Of a stretch of DNA of 64,000 nucleotides, positions 1 to 11,261 are shown in pieces. A program made the translations under genes and the position numbers. Under the pieces are notes generated by a model. The model saw only the letters and a program-made list of their open reading frames with translations, ran no database searches and was not told where the DNA came from. Each line of letters starts with the position of its first letter. Within the stretch, counting starts at the first letter, position 1. This stretch comes from Neptuniibacter sp. 1_MG-2023. Lineage in GTDB: Bacteria > Pseudomonadota > Gammaproteobacteria > Pseudomonadales > Balneatricaceae. The stretch is taken from assembly GCF_030547185.1 (NCBI RefSeq), contig NZ_JAUOQR010000006.1:1-64000 (forward strand). Direction: 5' to 3'.

Positions 1-75
1 CAGTGAAACGCCCTGTGCGGATCCGCATGCAGGGTGTTGTGGGGGCTGAGGGTTAGAGACCCTCGGCTACCCGAT
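1..75 (+). mobile_element. 3' end of a group II intron (domains V and VI), truncated by the window edge
   Basis: Bases 9-36 fold as a domain V hairpin. A 7-bp lower stem (9-15 with 30-36) and a 4-bp upper stem (16-19 with 24-27) flank a two-base bulge at 28-29 and a four-base loop at 20-23. The stem begins with CGC, the triad reported for bacterial class C introns in place of AGC. Bases 43-72 form a domain VI-like hairpin (48-53 with 59-64, GGG with 70-72) leaving A69 unpaired, seven bases from a GAT end at 75, as expected of a branch-point A. The next bases, TAGGTTC, are the R'' core of the attC of the adjoining cassette. Class C-attC introns insert there, antisense to the cassettes, as here. 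The intron body and any reverse transcriptase lie left of the window. The class assignment is inference. Confidence 0.75.
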
Positions 76-82
76 TAGGTTC
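76..82 (-). other. attC: Residual R'' core of the attC of cassette 1, split by the intron
   Basis: Read on the minus strand after the GIY-YIG stop codon, the sequence is GAACCTA and then the intron. Cassette 1 begins with TTAGGTTC at its other end (903-910). The circular cassette would therefore have R'' GAACCTAAC and R' GTTAGGTTC, a perfect complement, provided that one T and the terminal core base of R'' lie beyond the intron. This supports insertion between the two T residues of the GTT core. The rest of this attC is outside the window. Confidence 0.65.
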
Positions 83-898
83 TTAGTTGGCATTGTAGCC
101 ATACTGCCTTGTGAGCAGGACTTCTTTCCAATGAGATTCACGCCTCAAAACCTCCTTCTCACTTGAATGGATATCCGCAATTTCCAATACTGCAAACCGA
201 AAGCTTTCTGCTGTTGTTGCGCCAGTTTCTCGCAGCAGTTCTCGGAGTTCCTTATTACCACCATGGCCAGTAGCAGCATATTGGCTCCAGCGCTGCCATA
301 AGCCACCCTCTCCTGTGGCACTGCCAACGTACAATTTCCCACTCTCAGTATCAGATATAACGTAAACACCAGCTACGTTTGACAATGCTGTACGCCATGA
401 TTCAAGTGATTGCCGAACTATAGTTTCAAGCTCACCTTTCGATAAATTGATATTTCTATACCCCGGAAATTCAGCGATAGAAAGCTTTTCTGCTTTAATT
501 TCTGAAACGGTAATTCCTGAAGCCCAATTTTCGGCATTCAAATACGACTGTCTACCCGTACGAGAAAACTCAACCACCAAGCGACCATCAAGCATGGAAC
601 ATGACTTATCAGGAATCAGTTTGTAATAATGTAGATTGTGCTGCTCTTTCCATTCTGACCCTTGTGCTTGATAAAGACCTGCAAACAGCCACTGGTTCGC
701 AGCAGGAAGCGCAATTAGCGCGATGACGTAAGAGCGCTCAAAATTTCTTTTTGTCTGCCAGCGTTGCCATTCATCAAAGCTGCCAGCCAAGAATACATCA
801 ATCGGATCTTCTTCCCCATTCCATGTCGCCAGATGAAGTTTACACTCAGCCGGTTCGATTTCTGGGATTGATATTTTAAGTAGTTCGAAGAGGTGCAT
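83..898 (-). CDS. GIY-YIG nuclease family protein carried on an integron cassette
   Basis: This is a 271-residue protein. The C-terminal domain (about 174-271) is a GIY-YIG nuclease: GVY at 177-179, YVG at 190-192, Arg203 in WQRW, Glu254 in RRESHWKEVL and Asn269/271 at the end, matching the positions of the family's catalytic Tyr, Arg and Glu and the terminal Asn. The N-terminal 170 residues form a separate mixed alpha/beta region that I do not recognise and that may set specificity. The ATG lies only 12 bases from the cassette boundary (910), usual for cassette ORFs, and I see no strong ribosome binding site. The gene is the second cassette from the integrase and is transcribed away from it. 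GIY-YIG nucleases occur in restriction, repair and mobile elements. A role in defence or cassette maintenance is possible but is inference. Confidence 0.8.
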   Translation of the reverse strand: MHLFELLKISIPEIEPAECKLHLATWNGEEDPIDVFLAGSFDEWQRWQTKRNFERSYVIALIALPAANQWLFAGLYQAQGSEWKEQHNLHYYKLIPDKSCSMLDGRLVVEFSRTGRQSYLNAENWASGITVSEIKAEKLSIAEFPGYRNINLSKGELETIVRQSLESWRTALSNVAGVYVISDTESGKLYVGSATGEGGLWQRWSQYAATGHGGNKELRELLRETGATTAESFRFAVLEIADIHSSEKEVLRRESHWKEVLLTRQYGYNAN

Positions 899-904
899 TT
901 TTGA

Positions 905-1021
905 ACCTAACGCCCGCTTCAGCTGCGCCGAAGCCGAAGTGCTTTTGTGTTAATGTTTAAGCGATGCGAGTAACACAAAAACACGGAGGTTTTGGCGTCA
1001 GGCTGGAAGCGATTGTTATAC
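905..1021 (-). other. attC: Complete integron attC recombination site
   Basis: On the minus strand the site begins with R'' GTATAAC (1015-1021, overlapping the stop codon of the upstream cassette gene) and ends with R' GTTAGGT (905-911). The outer arms pair imperfectly: 909-923 (AACGCCCGCTTCAGC on plus) against 1003-1017. One arm carries one extra G (extrahelical base), a hallmark of attC strand selection. Inside are further inverted segments (938-951 with 971-984). The 117-base length is typical of chromosomal-integron attC sites. The recombination point is between 911 and 910, so the terminal G belongs to the SIR2-like cassette and TTAGGTTC starts the GIY-YIG cassette. Confidence 0.9.
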
Positions 1022-2053
1022 CACTGGTACATTTAGACCTGTGGCTCCCAAAGGGTGAGTTTCAGAATCAAAAAAGTAAAGCTCTTTGCTACCCAAGTCT
1101 TGAGTTAACCTAGCTTTAAAAGAAACTATATCTTCCTTACCTTGGTGCGGCCAAACTCCAATTGCTATTCGTGAAGCATCGCTGTCATTTATAGTATCAA
1201 TAATATGTTGATCGTAGTCTTTATGAAGCGAGTGACCCAATACAACTAAGCCACCCTTAATTTTCCCTAACTTTTCATAACAAAAGCGTAAGTAATCATT
1301 TCTCTTTATACGCGACAATTTCCAATCGGAGCTACCTTCGGAAATAAATAGGGGAAATTGCTCAGGATGGGAAAGATCGAACAGATCTGATAATCGGTCA
1401 AGACCATTGGCTGTAAGTTTTTTTGTTTTACCATTTGTTAATTCAACCAAATGTATAGCGCCGTGCAAATAGTGTATTTTTGTTCTATCTGCATTTACAT
1501 CGGTATCTGATATATCAAAGCAGCTCTCTTCACCCCAAAAGAAGTCTTTAAATCTCCACGTATCTGACTCCATAATTGACCAATATGGAATTAAATCATA
1601 ATTGGTGGAGAATACATTTTTGTATGGTCTTAGTTGATTGTTGATCTCTAGCGCATTAATACTATTGGGAGGGATATGTGCATAGTTGACTGCCGACGCA
1701 AGCGCATTCTTTGTATTTACATATAGGCGGTTAATCTCTTCTTCTTGAGGGCTTCCCAACTGCTCATCAACGATCTTTGCATGATATAGAATTCTCAGTA
1801 CATCTTCGAAATTACTACTCCCTAAGTGGTCGAAAAGAGCTACCTCTTTTTTGGATAATGGCGTATCCACATCATCACTTTTAGCTAATTCATATAGCGT
1901 ACCGTAACCAAATTTTTCCCATATATTTATACTGAAACCATTGCCCACCAAGAGGCTTTTCCAGTCTTGAGAGGCTAACTCATCCCACTCGACCAAGTTT
2001 TCGTCAATCTTTAAATCAGGCATCTAAGCTTCCTACTCTGGATGGTGGTATAA
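911..2053 (-). mobile_element. First integron gene cassette (DUF4917/SIR2-like)
   Basis: The cassette runs from TTATACC after the attI crossover (2054/2053) to the terminal G of attC at 911, 1143 bases. Its ends prove the unit: joining the 5' TTATACC to the terminal G gives R' GTTATAC, the exact complement of R'' GTATAAC at 1015-1021. It holds one gene (1016-2023) and has almost no spare sequence. It lies directly next to the attI-like region, the position of the most recently inserted cassette. Confidence 0.85.
1016..2023 (-). CDS. DUF4917 family protein with SIR2-like fold signatures, cassette-borne
   Basis: This 335-residue protein carries the landmarks of SIR2-like (Sir2_2/DUF4917) domains: VGNGFS at 26-31 in place of the glycine-rich NAD loop, FSTNYD at 138-143, LHG at 186-188 after a conserved His184, and LGHSLHKDYD at 262-271 near the end. 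There is no second domain, signal peptide or membrane segment. SIR2-like domains in several antiphage systems hydrolyse NAD, but DUF4917 itself has no function that I can state, and I cannot tell whether the catalytic residues are intact. The stop codon overlaps attC R''. No upstream gene-specific promoter is evident, so expression may come from the integron. A defence role is inference from the fold and the cassette setting. Confidence 0.75.
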   Translation of the reverse strand: MPDLKIDENLVEWDELASQDWKSLLVGNGFSINIWEKFGYGTLYELAKSDDVDTPLSKKEVALFDHLGSSNFEDVLRILYHAKIVDEQLGSPQEEEINRLYVNTKNALASAVNYAHIPPNSINALEINNQLRPYKNVFSTNYDLIPYWSIMESDTWRFKDFFWGEESCFDISDTDVNADRTKIHYLHGAIHLVELTNGKTKKLTANGLDRLSDLFDLSHPEQFPLFISEGSSDWKLSRIKRNDYLRFCYEKLGKIKGGLVVLGHSLHKDYDQHIIDTINDSDASRIAIGVWPHQGKEDIVSFKARLTQDLGSKELYFFDSETHPLGATGLNVPVV

Positions 2054-2060
2054 CAGCTAA

Positions 2061-2106
2061 ATATATGACAGGTTGTCGCGATTAAACACGACAAGTTGTC
2101 ATATAT
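2061..2106. repeat. Large imperfect dyad next to the attI crossover
   Basis: The left arm 2061-2078 and right arm 2089-2106 are inverted copies matching at 16 of 18 positions, separated by 10 bases (CGATTAAACA). Each arm ends in an internal palindrome of the form TGACArGTTGTC. The element starts seven bases from the cassette junction. It could be an integrase or accessory-protein binding site in attI, or an operator for intI or cassette expression. None of these can be told from sequence alone. Confidence 0.7.
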
Positions 2107-2242
2107 CTCCAAGAAAGGATATTAAAAAAGTATTGTGAGGTATTGAATTTCATTAGCTTTCCTTGCTCGAGGATTTCTCATCCATGGAGAAAATTACACA
2201 ATTGTCCTACTATCCTTGCATAAAGGCCAAACGGATGGAATG

Positions 2243-2258
2243 CTGTATATAAAAACAG
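2243..2258 (+). promoter_or_regulatory. LexA (SOS) box upstream of intI
   Basis: CTGTATATAAAAACAG is a perfect match to the CTGT-N8-ACAG LexA consensus of gammaproteobacteria, 14 bases before the intI start codon. LexA control of integron integrases is established for class 1 and Vibrio integrons. Its presence here suggests the gene was under SOS control, even though the frame is now broken. Confidence 0.85.
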
Positions 2259-2272
2259 CATAAGGATGTGCT

Positions 2273-3245
2273 ATGTCTTCCCCATTTATACAGTCAATAC
2301 GTGATCACTTACGCGCCCGCCATTACAGCAAACGTACTGAAAAAACTTATATTTATTGGATTCTCAACTACATCCGCTTCCATAATCGAGTACACCCAAA
2401 CAATCTTACGACCGACCACATTATTCAATACTTGGAATATTTAGCCCTTAAACAAAAAGTTACGCCATCTACACAGAAAACGGCTTTAAATGCACTGATG
2501 TATTTATATAAGCGCGTCCTTGGCTGGGATGCTTCAGCACTGGAATTAGGTGATTTCCACCGCGCTACCCCCCCCCTCAAGACTTCCTATTGTATTAAGC
2601 AAAGCCGAGATTAGACTTATTTTTAGCTATCTTCAGGGGGAATATCTTACCTGCGCCAAAATGATGTATGGCTCAGGTTTACGCGTGATGGAAGTGTGCC
2701 GACTCAGAGTTAAGGATGTCGATTTTGAACGACTAACAGTCACAGTGAATGATGGCAAAGGCAGGAAGAACCGAGTTACTACACTTTCAGAGGCATGCCT
2801 TGCCGATCTACATAGGCAACTAGAGCTTTGTCACGTGTATTATCAGGAAGATAAAAATTCGAACCACTGGGGTGGAGTTTACCTACCCTATGCGCTTTCA
2901 AAAAAATATCCCAATGCCCCATTCGAATTTGGCTGGCAGTATCTTTTCCCGGCGAAAGAGCGGAGTATCGACAAACGTGAAAATAATGCAATTCGCCGAC
3001 ACCATATTCATGATAGAAGCCTGCAGCGTGCTTTCAAACGCGCTGTAAACCTAAGCCAAATCAGTAAACCCGCCTCTTGCCACAGTCTACGTCACAGCTT
3101 CGCTACCCATCTTTTAGAACGTGGCGCGGATATAAGGACAGTTCAAGAACAGTTAGGCCATTCAGATGTACGTACTACAGAGATCTACACCCATGTACTC
3201 AACCGAGGGGGCCACGCAGTGATTAGTCCACTGGGTGATTTATAG
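2273..3245 (+). pseudogene. intI: Integron integrase IntI, frameshifted at a nine-C run
   Basis: This is a tyrosine recombinase in two frames: residues 1-99 from the ATG at 2273, then the rest in the +1 frame. The break is at a run of nine C (2568-2576); eight C would restore one 323-codon protein. The N-terminal SAM-like domain carries YSKRTEKTY. The catalytic domain has Arg in [28 protein letters not shown] with the nucleophilic Tyr, and an insert around 2878-2960 ([19 protein letters not shown]) that marks integron integrases against XerC/D. The ribosome binding site AAGGA is well placed. No other lesion is visible, so the shift may be recent, phase-variable, or a sequencing error in a homopolymer. 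It faces away from its cassettes, as in canonical integrons, and converges with serS. Confidence 0.88.
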
Positions 3246-3421
3246 AACGCATCAGTGTGTCTACTCAGACACTATCTATCTTTTTGATTTGCTTACATTT
3301 GAAACCTAGCCTAAGAAGCAAAACAAGCATTTATGGGGGGATATTCTGTATCGTCACCTTCTCACTCACAAGCAATCGCCGACAATTTAAAAGCGAGCAT
3401 TTAGGCTTTATGCGCTTAAAC

Positions 3422-3451
3422 AAAAAAACACGCCCTTGGGCGTGTTTTTTA
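3422..3451. terminator. Bidirectional terminator between intI and serS
   Basis: An AACACGCCC/GGGCGTGTT hairpin with a two-base loop is flanked by A and T tracts on both sides, so it can end both the rightward intI and leftward serS transcripts. The sequence 3246-3421 between intI and this hairpin shows nothing convincing. Confidence 0.85.
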
Positions 3452-3466
3452 TCCTGAGCTAGAGTA

Positions 3467-4747
<1,281 letters not shown>

Positions 4748-4769
4748 CTAAAACACCTTTTAAGAACGA

Positions 4770-5141
4770 TTAAAACAAGCGAGTTAAGGACAGGCCGCCA
4801 TATAAAGCAACCAGACACAATAGAACGCTTAATAATATATAAATCACCGCAGAGATAACATGCCCTTCCTGCAGCATTGCGACTGTTTCCAGTGAAAAAG
4901 TAGAAAAAGTCGTAAACGCACCCATAAATCCGACCATTAACAGAGGTCGAAGCTCGGCACTAAGTTTTGCTTTTTCCAATATGAGTACAAATAAGATACC
5001 CATTAAAAATGAACCCACAACATTACAGGTAAGTGTCCCATAGGGAATTCGATGCTCGGCATTATTAAGAAGACCACTCACCCAATAACGCCCTAAGGCA
5101 CCCACCGCCCCACCTATCGCAATTGCGAAGAGATGCTGCAT
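4770..5141 (-). CDS. crcB: Fluoride efflux channel CrcB
   Basis: CrcB/Fluc proteins are dual-topology dimeric fluoride channels in the inner membrane. This 123-residue protein has four hydrophobic segments, the N-terminal GGAVGALGRYW and the signature GFMGAFTTFSTFSLE in the third segment, which carries the pore Phe residues. It sits 11 bases after rarA in the ftsK-serS operon. I see no fluoride riboswitch upstream, so expression probably follows the operon. Confidence 0.95.
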   Translation of the reverse strand: MQHLFAIAIGGAVGALGRYWVSGLLNNAEHRIPYGTLTCNVVGSFLMGILFVLILEKAKLSAELRPLLMVGFMGAFTTFSTFSLETVAMLQEGHVISAVIYILLSVLLCLVALYGGLSLTRLF

Positions 5142-5152
5142 ATGAAACGCTC

Positions 5153-6502
5153 CTACTTACTCTCCTCAGCGTATCGCTGCTGAGGGCTCTGTTGATCTAG
5201 GTTTTTCAGATGACGTAGTTTTTCACCAATTTTCACTTCTAAACCACGTGCTTCTGGATAGTACCATTGTTGACCGGCAATTTCTGGCGGTAGATAGTTT
5301 TCACCCGCCGCATAAGCATCCGGCTCGTTATGAGCATAACGATATTCAGCCCCATAGCCCATATCTTTCATTAAACTGGTGGGTGCATTACGCAGATGAA
5401 CAGGTACTTCATAACTAGGTTGTGATTTTACATCCATCAAGCATTGATTAAATGCTTGGTAGATCGCATTACTTTTCGGTGCCGAGGCGCAATACACAGC
5501 GGCTTGGGCAATCGCCCTTTCCCCTTCGGCAGGCCCTACCCGTTCAAAAGCGTCCCAGGCCGATAAAGCAACTTGCATCGCTCTTGGGTCTGCATTGCCT
5601 ATATCTTCTGAGGCAATGGCAACTAAGCGACGGGCGATATACAGCGGGTCACAGCCACCATCCAACATACGACAATACCAATAAAGCGCACCATCGGGGG
5701 AGGAGCCGCGTACCGATTTATGGAAAGCGGAGATCATGTCGTAAAACAGATCGCCTTGTTTATCATAGCGGCGACCCGAAGAGCGAAGCACCTCCTCTAA
5801 CACCTGCTCATCAATTAATTCTGTGCCGTCGTCTTGTTTTACCGCAAGATCGGCGGCAATTTCCAGTAGATTGAGCGAACGTCGAGCATCACCATCTGCG
5901 GCCTGAGCAAGTCGATTAATCATCTCTTCAGAGATCACTAAATTACGATCACCCAAACCGTGCTCTTTATCAGTTATTCCGCGCTGAATCACTTCAAGAA
6001 TGTCACTCTCTTCAAGGGAGCGCAGAAGATAAACACGCGCGCGAGATAGCAGTGCATTATTTAGTTCAAACGAGGGATTTTCTGTCGTAGCGCCAACAAA
6101 GATGATCGTCCCATCTTCTATATAAGGAAGAAACGCATCTTGTTGGGATTTATTAAAACGGTGTACCTCATCCACAAACAGGATTGTTTTCCGCCCCGTT
6201 TGCGCTGAATGCTGTTTAGCTTGCTCAACAGCAACTCGTATATCTTTAACACCGGATAGCACGGCTGAGAGGGTGATAAAATGAGCATCAACATGATGGG
6301 CAATTAGTTTAGCTAAGGTTGTTTTCCCTACACCCGGTGGCCCCCAAAATATCATTGAATGGGCCGACCCTTGCTCTAACGCCGTTCGTAAAGGCTTACC
6401 CTGCCCCAACAAGTGTTTCTGGCCATAATATTCAGCTAAGGTTTTTGGCCGAATTTTAGCGGCAAGCGGCTCATAAGCAGGTGTTTGGGAAAAAAGATCC
6501 AC
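5153..6502 (-). CDS. rarA: Replication-associated recombination protein A (AAA+ ATPase)
   Basis: RarA (MgsA) is a clamp-loader-like AAA+ ATPase that acts with SSB at stalled forks. Residues about 50-60 give Walker A ([12 protein letters not shown]), followed by Walker B with [15 protein letters not shown] and sensor 1 [12 protein letters not shown]. The C-terminal half is the MgsA tetramerisation region (GADxP-like [27 protein letters not shown]). The 449-residue length matches the family. Translation starts at GTG (6500-6502) with a GAGGAA site inside the end of lolA, one base after the lolA stop, so coupling is likely. Confidence 0.96.
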   Translation of the reverse strand: MDLFSQTPAYEPLAAKIRPKTLAEYYGQKHLLGQGKPLRTALEQGSAHSMIFWGPPGVGKTTLAKLIAHHVDAHFITLSAVLSGVKDIRVAVEQAKQHSAQTGRKTILFVDEVHRFNKSQQDAFLPYIEDGTIIFVGATTENPSFELNNALLSRARVYLLRSLEESDILEVIQRGITDKEHGLGDRNLVISEEMINRLAQAADGDARRSLNLLEIAADLAVKQDDGTELIDEQVLEEVLRSSGRRYDKQGDLFYDMISAFHKSVRGSSPDGALYWYCRMLDGGCDPLYIARRLVAIASEDIGNADPRAMQVALSAWDAFERVGPAEGERAIAQAAVYCASAPKSNAIYQAFNQCLMDVKSQPSYEVPVHLRNAPTSLMKDMGYGAEYRYAHNEPDAYAAGENYLPPEIAGQQWYYPEARGLEVKIGEKLRHLKNLDQQSPQQRYAEESK

Positions 6503-6503
6503 T

Positions 6504-7157
6504 CTATTCCTCTATATCTACGATAACATCAGTGTCTTTAGGTATACGAAAAAAGAAGCTTTCAGCTTCAAATTCAGGATTAATCTGCTGTTTAGAGAAA
6601 ACAACCGATGTGCGCTGACCTAAGGAATCTTCTAACATGATTTCTGAAATCAAATTATCAGAAAAGGCTAAGCGAATTCGGCTAAAACTATATTGCTCAG
6701 AAACAGGCGTTAGATCAAATAATTGCTCAGCACCGGTATCTTCCATCATACGGATCTTATAAGTTTTTTGTAGCTGCCCAATTTGCCCATTAAGGATCAA
6801 GGCTGGGGCACTTTCTTGCTGTGTATCTGCGGAGCGTTGAGTTACCTGTTCTAAATCAGGATCATAGATCCAGATATATTGCCCATCTGAGACAATCTCT
6901 TGTGGAAACGGCTGAAGCGTTTCCCAACGAAAACGGTTAGGCTTAGACAGTAGAACACTACCCTCTGTTTTTTGTGCTTCGCGGCCATTGTCTGAGATAG
7001 TTACTTGCTGAAACTGAGCGGAAAAACTCTCATAGCCTGCCAGTAACTCAGTTAATTTTTCAGGCCCTGACATCGCTGCCGCAATAGATGAACATAATAG
7101 ACCGGTACTTAATACTGTTGTCACTAAAATACTTTTTGTGAATGCTTTAAAACCCAT
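6504..7157 (-). CDS. lolA: Outer-membrane lipoprotein carrier LolA
   Basis: LolA ferries lipoproteins across the periplasm from LolCDE to LolB. I place the start at the ATG 7155-7157, which follows AAGGTTGG, not at the upstream TTG. The first ~28 residues are a signal peptide (hydrophobic core ending in SSIAAA). Family motifs are FSAQFQQVT, the FRWE segment preceding an [12 protein letters not shown] strand and the C-terminal [12 protein letters not shown]. It lies between ftsK and rarA, the conserved gammaproteobacterial order. Confidence 0.95.
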   Translation of the reverse strand: MGFKAFTKSILVTTVLSTGLLCSSIAAAMSGPEKLTELLAGYESFSAQFQQVTISDNGREAQKTEGSVLLSKPNRFRWETLQPFPQEIVSDGQYIWIYDPDLEQVTQRSADTQQESAPALILNGQIGQLQKTYKIRMMEDTGAEQLFDLTPVSEQYSFSRIRLAFSDNLISEIMLEDSLGQRTSVVFSKQQINPEFEAESFFFRIPKDTDVIVDIEE

Positions 7158-7187
7158 AACCAACCTTAATAAGTAATAATGGTGATC

Positions 7188-9779
7188 TTACATCTCACCA
7201 TTAGGTGATGGTGCCAGCACTTCTCGCTGACCATTGCTACCCGCTGTACTCACAACACCTGCTGCTTCCATTGCTTCGACCATACGTGCGGCGCGGTTAT
7301 AGCCAATTTTCAATCGACGCTGCACACTAGAGATAGAGGCTTTACGGGTTTCCAATACAAATGCGACCGCTTCATCATAAAGCGGATCTTGTTCATCATC
7401 GAATAATGAACCTGAACCTCCGCCGTCTGAAACGCTATCACCTTGGGTTATCTCTGTAATGTACTCCGGCTGACCCAGTTTTTTCCATGCTTCCACAACG
7501 CGGTGAACTTCATCATCACTCACAAAAGCACCATGCACACGGTTAGGTAAGCTAGTACCAGCGGGTAGATAAAGCATATCACCCCAGCCTAATAGGTGTT
7601 CAGCACCAGACTGATCGAGAATCGTTCGCGAATCTATACGGGACGATACTTGGAAGGCGATACGGGTTGGAATGTTCGCTTTAATCAAACCAGTAATAAC
7701 ATCGACCGATGGTCGCTGAGTTGCCAGAATCAAGTGGATACCTGCCGCACGTGCTTTTTGCGCGATACGGGCAATCAACTCCTCCACCTTTTTACCAACA
7801 ATCATCATCATGTCGGCAAACTCGTCAATCACCACAACAATATAGGGAAGTGTCTCAAGCTCTGGCGCGGGTGTACCGAATGGTTCGCCATTTTCTTCAG
7901 CATTCCATAAAGGATCTAATAGTGGCTTACCCTGTTTTCGAGCTTCTTCAATTTTATCGTTGAATCCCGCTAAATTACGTACGCCCATTTTTGCCATGAC
8001 ACGATAACGGCGTTCCATCTCACCTACGCACCAGCGCAGGCCAGATGCAGCATCTTTCATATCCGTAATAACCGGTGTTAACAGATGCGGGATGCCTTCG
8101 TAAATAGAAAGCTCCAACATTTTAGGGTCAACCAGAATCAACCTCACCTCTTCAGGGGTCGCCTTAAAAAGTAAGGAGAGGATCATGGCGTTCACACCCA
8201 CCGATTTACCAGAACCGGTAGTACCTGCCACTAACAGATGAGGCATTTTGGCAAGGTTAGCTACCACAGGGTTGCCTGCAATATCATTACCTAGACCAAT
8301 GGTCACTTTAGATGAGGCTGATAAATAAGGTTTAGAACTTAAGACTTCACTTAGATGAACGGTTAAGCGAGATTCATTGGGAATCTCAATCCCCACGACC
8401 GATTTCCCAGGAATAACCTCAACAACACGCACACTACTCACCGCCATTGATCGTGCAAGGTCTTTAGCAAGGTTGGTAATTTTACTGGCTTTCACACCCG
8501 GCGCAGGCTGGATCTCAAAGCGCGTGATAACCGGCCCAGGATTAACTTCCACTACCTCAGCAATAACACCAAAATCTTTTAACTTACTCTCAAGCAGACG
8601 AGACATCTGCTCTATCTCGTCTAATGAATAACCTGTATCCGTGTTTAATTCTGGAGGATCAAGTAGCTCTAGGGGCGGTATTTTCCGCTTGGCTTTACGT
8701 TTAGGTTCGACTGCATGCTCTAAACCTAATTCGTCATCCTGCATGGGTTTATGGGTTTCAGATAGAGGTACAACTTTAACTTGGTGTTTTGGCGACTCAA
8801 CAACCGCTGAAGACGTTGTACCGACCGGCTTATTCTCCCGTTCTGCAGATAGCGGTTCTGCCTGAACTTGTGGCGTAAATGGCGCGTTAACCGTTTCACT
8901 GACAGGGCTATCTGTAACCTCGCTTGCTGCGGGTGTATTGATTGGTCGTACAATAGGAATGTCGTCATCTATAGCCTCATCAATAGATTCCTCTCGGCGA
9001 CCTAAAGTAGTGCTATGTGGATCGGCGTATGTTGGCTCAACTCTTTCTGTAACTATAGGAGGGAGATCTGTTTGTTCAGATTTATCACGACGAAACCTAT
9101 TACTAAAGGCTGATTCGTCCTCTGATTGCTGTGTTCTTGTTAGATCCAGCCCTTGGGATATTTTTTCAGGTAACACTTGTTGACCACGATCGACCAGTTT
9201 TTTACCTATAGTTTCAAGCATAGTGCCCCATCCCATCTCTAATAGAAGCGTTATGCCAAATAGAAACAAGGTAAAAAGCACGACTGAGCTGCCAATAACA
9301 CTCAACCAAGATACTGACCAATCAGATAAGGCTTCTCCCAAAACACCACCCGAGCTGAATGGATATTCGAGTCCTTCATTAGACAGATGAGTGGCACATA
9401 AAGCACTAAATGAAGCGATCAGCAAAATAGCGCCCGTTGCCCTCAAGATAAAGAAGGGAACAGTATCCATAACGCTCTGATCTTTGCGCAGAATAAACCG
9501 TATGGAGGGATAGATCATCAATACAGGAATGATAAACGCACTCAAACCAAAACCAGACAAGAATAGATCCGCTAACCAAGCCCCCGCAGGGCCGGTAAAG
9601 TTTCTTACTTCGGGTTGATAGCCTAAATGGGACCAACCAGAATCTCTTGGATCAAACCCCAATAAAGAAATAAGTAAAAATATGCTGATCGCAATAATAA
9701 TGATCAGACTGGATTCACGGCTAATTCTTGCTAACAATGCAGTAAAACTTAAACGTTGTCCGTTATCGGTCGCGCTCAA
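7188..9779 (-). CDS. ftsK: DNA translocase FtsK
   Basis: FtsK coordinates septation with chromosome dimer resolution. The 863-residue protein has four N-terminal membrane segments (about 22-180), a moderately short Pro/Glu/Thr-rich linker (about 210-370), the motor with Walker [14 protein letters not shown] and Walker [13 protein letters not shown], and a C-terminal winged-helix gamma domain ([22 protein letters not shown]) that reads KOPS and touches XerD. The start is TTG at 9777-9779, supported by GGAG eight bases upstream; no nearby ATG gives a better start. It heads the leftward operon through serS. Confidence 0.96.
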   Translation of the reverse strand: MSATDNGQRLSFTALLARISRESSLIIIIAISIFLLISLLGFDPRDSGWSHLGYQPEVRNFTGPAGAWLADLFLSGFGLSAFIIPVLMIYPSIRFILRKDQSVMDTVPFFILRATGAILLIASFSALCATHLSNEGLEYPFSSGGVLGEALSDWSVSWLSVIGSSVVLFTLFLFGITLLLEMGWGTMLETIGKKLVDRGQQVLPEKISQGLDLTRTQQSEDESAFSNRFRRDKSEQTDLPPIVTERVEPTYADPHSTTLGRREESIDEAIDDDIPIVRPINTPAASEVTDSPVSETVNAPFTPQVQAEPLSAERENKPVGTTSSAVVESPKHQVKVVPLSETHKPMQDDELGLEHAVEPKRKAKRKIPPLELLDPPELNTDTGYSLDEIEQMSRLLESKLKDFGVIAEVVEVNPGPVITRFEIQPAPGVKASKITNLAKDLARSMAVSSVRVVEVIPGKSVVGIEIPNESRLTVHLSEVLSSKPYLSASSKVTIGLGNDIAGNPVVANLAKMPHLLVAGTTGSGKSVGVNAMILSLLFKATPEEVRLILVDPKMLELSIYEGIPHLLTPVITDMKDAASGLRWCVGEMERRYRVMAKMGVRNLAGFNDKIEEARKQGKPLLDPLWNAEENGEPFGTPAPELETLPYIVVVIDEFADMMMIVGKKVEELIARIAQKARAAGIHLILATQRPSVDVITGLIKANIPTRIAFQVSSRIDSRTILDQSGAEHLLGWGDMLYLPAGTSLPNRVHGAFVSDDEVHRVVEAWKKLGQPEYITEITQGDSVSDGGGSGSLFDDEQDPLYDEAVAFVLETRKASISSVQRRLKIGYNRAARMVEAMEAAGVVSTAGSNGQREVLAPSPNGEM

Positions 9780-11215
<1,436 letters not shown>

Positions 11216-11224
11216 GTAGACTAC

Positions 11225-11250
11225 GGCGGAGTGCAAACTCCGCCCTTTTG
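11225..11250 (+). terminator. Hairpin terminator after trxB
   Basis: GGCGGAGT (11225-11232) pairs perfectly with ACTCCGCC (11237-11244) around a GCAA loop, followed by CTTTTGT. It lies in the 46-base gap before aat, so it probably lets only part of the transcripts reach aat. Confidence 0.7.
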
Positions 11251-11261
11251 TAACGAATACT

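Larger units (their letters stand above)
2024..2272. other. attI: attI region and intI promoter region
   Basis: This gap between the divergent integrase and first cassette should contain attI. The cassette junction is GTATAA/C at 2048-2054 on plus (G/TTATAC on minus). To its right lies a large dyad at 2061-2106 and, just before intI, a LexA box at 2243-2258. A GGATG stretch after AAGGA (2262-2266) provides the intI ribosome binding site. A cassette promoter is expected here or inside intI, but I could not pick convincing -35/-10 boxes. Confidence 0.7.

Noticed and set aside
2540-2600. Programmed ribosomal frameshift producing full IntI
   Set aside because: A C-run could slip, but no downstream pseudoknot or stop-codon arrangement typical of programmed sites is visible; pseudogene or slippage is simpler.
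3257-3457. 66-codon rightward frame between intI and serS
   Set aside because: Runs into the terminator hairpin, has no ribosome binding site and no recognisable product.
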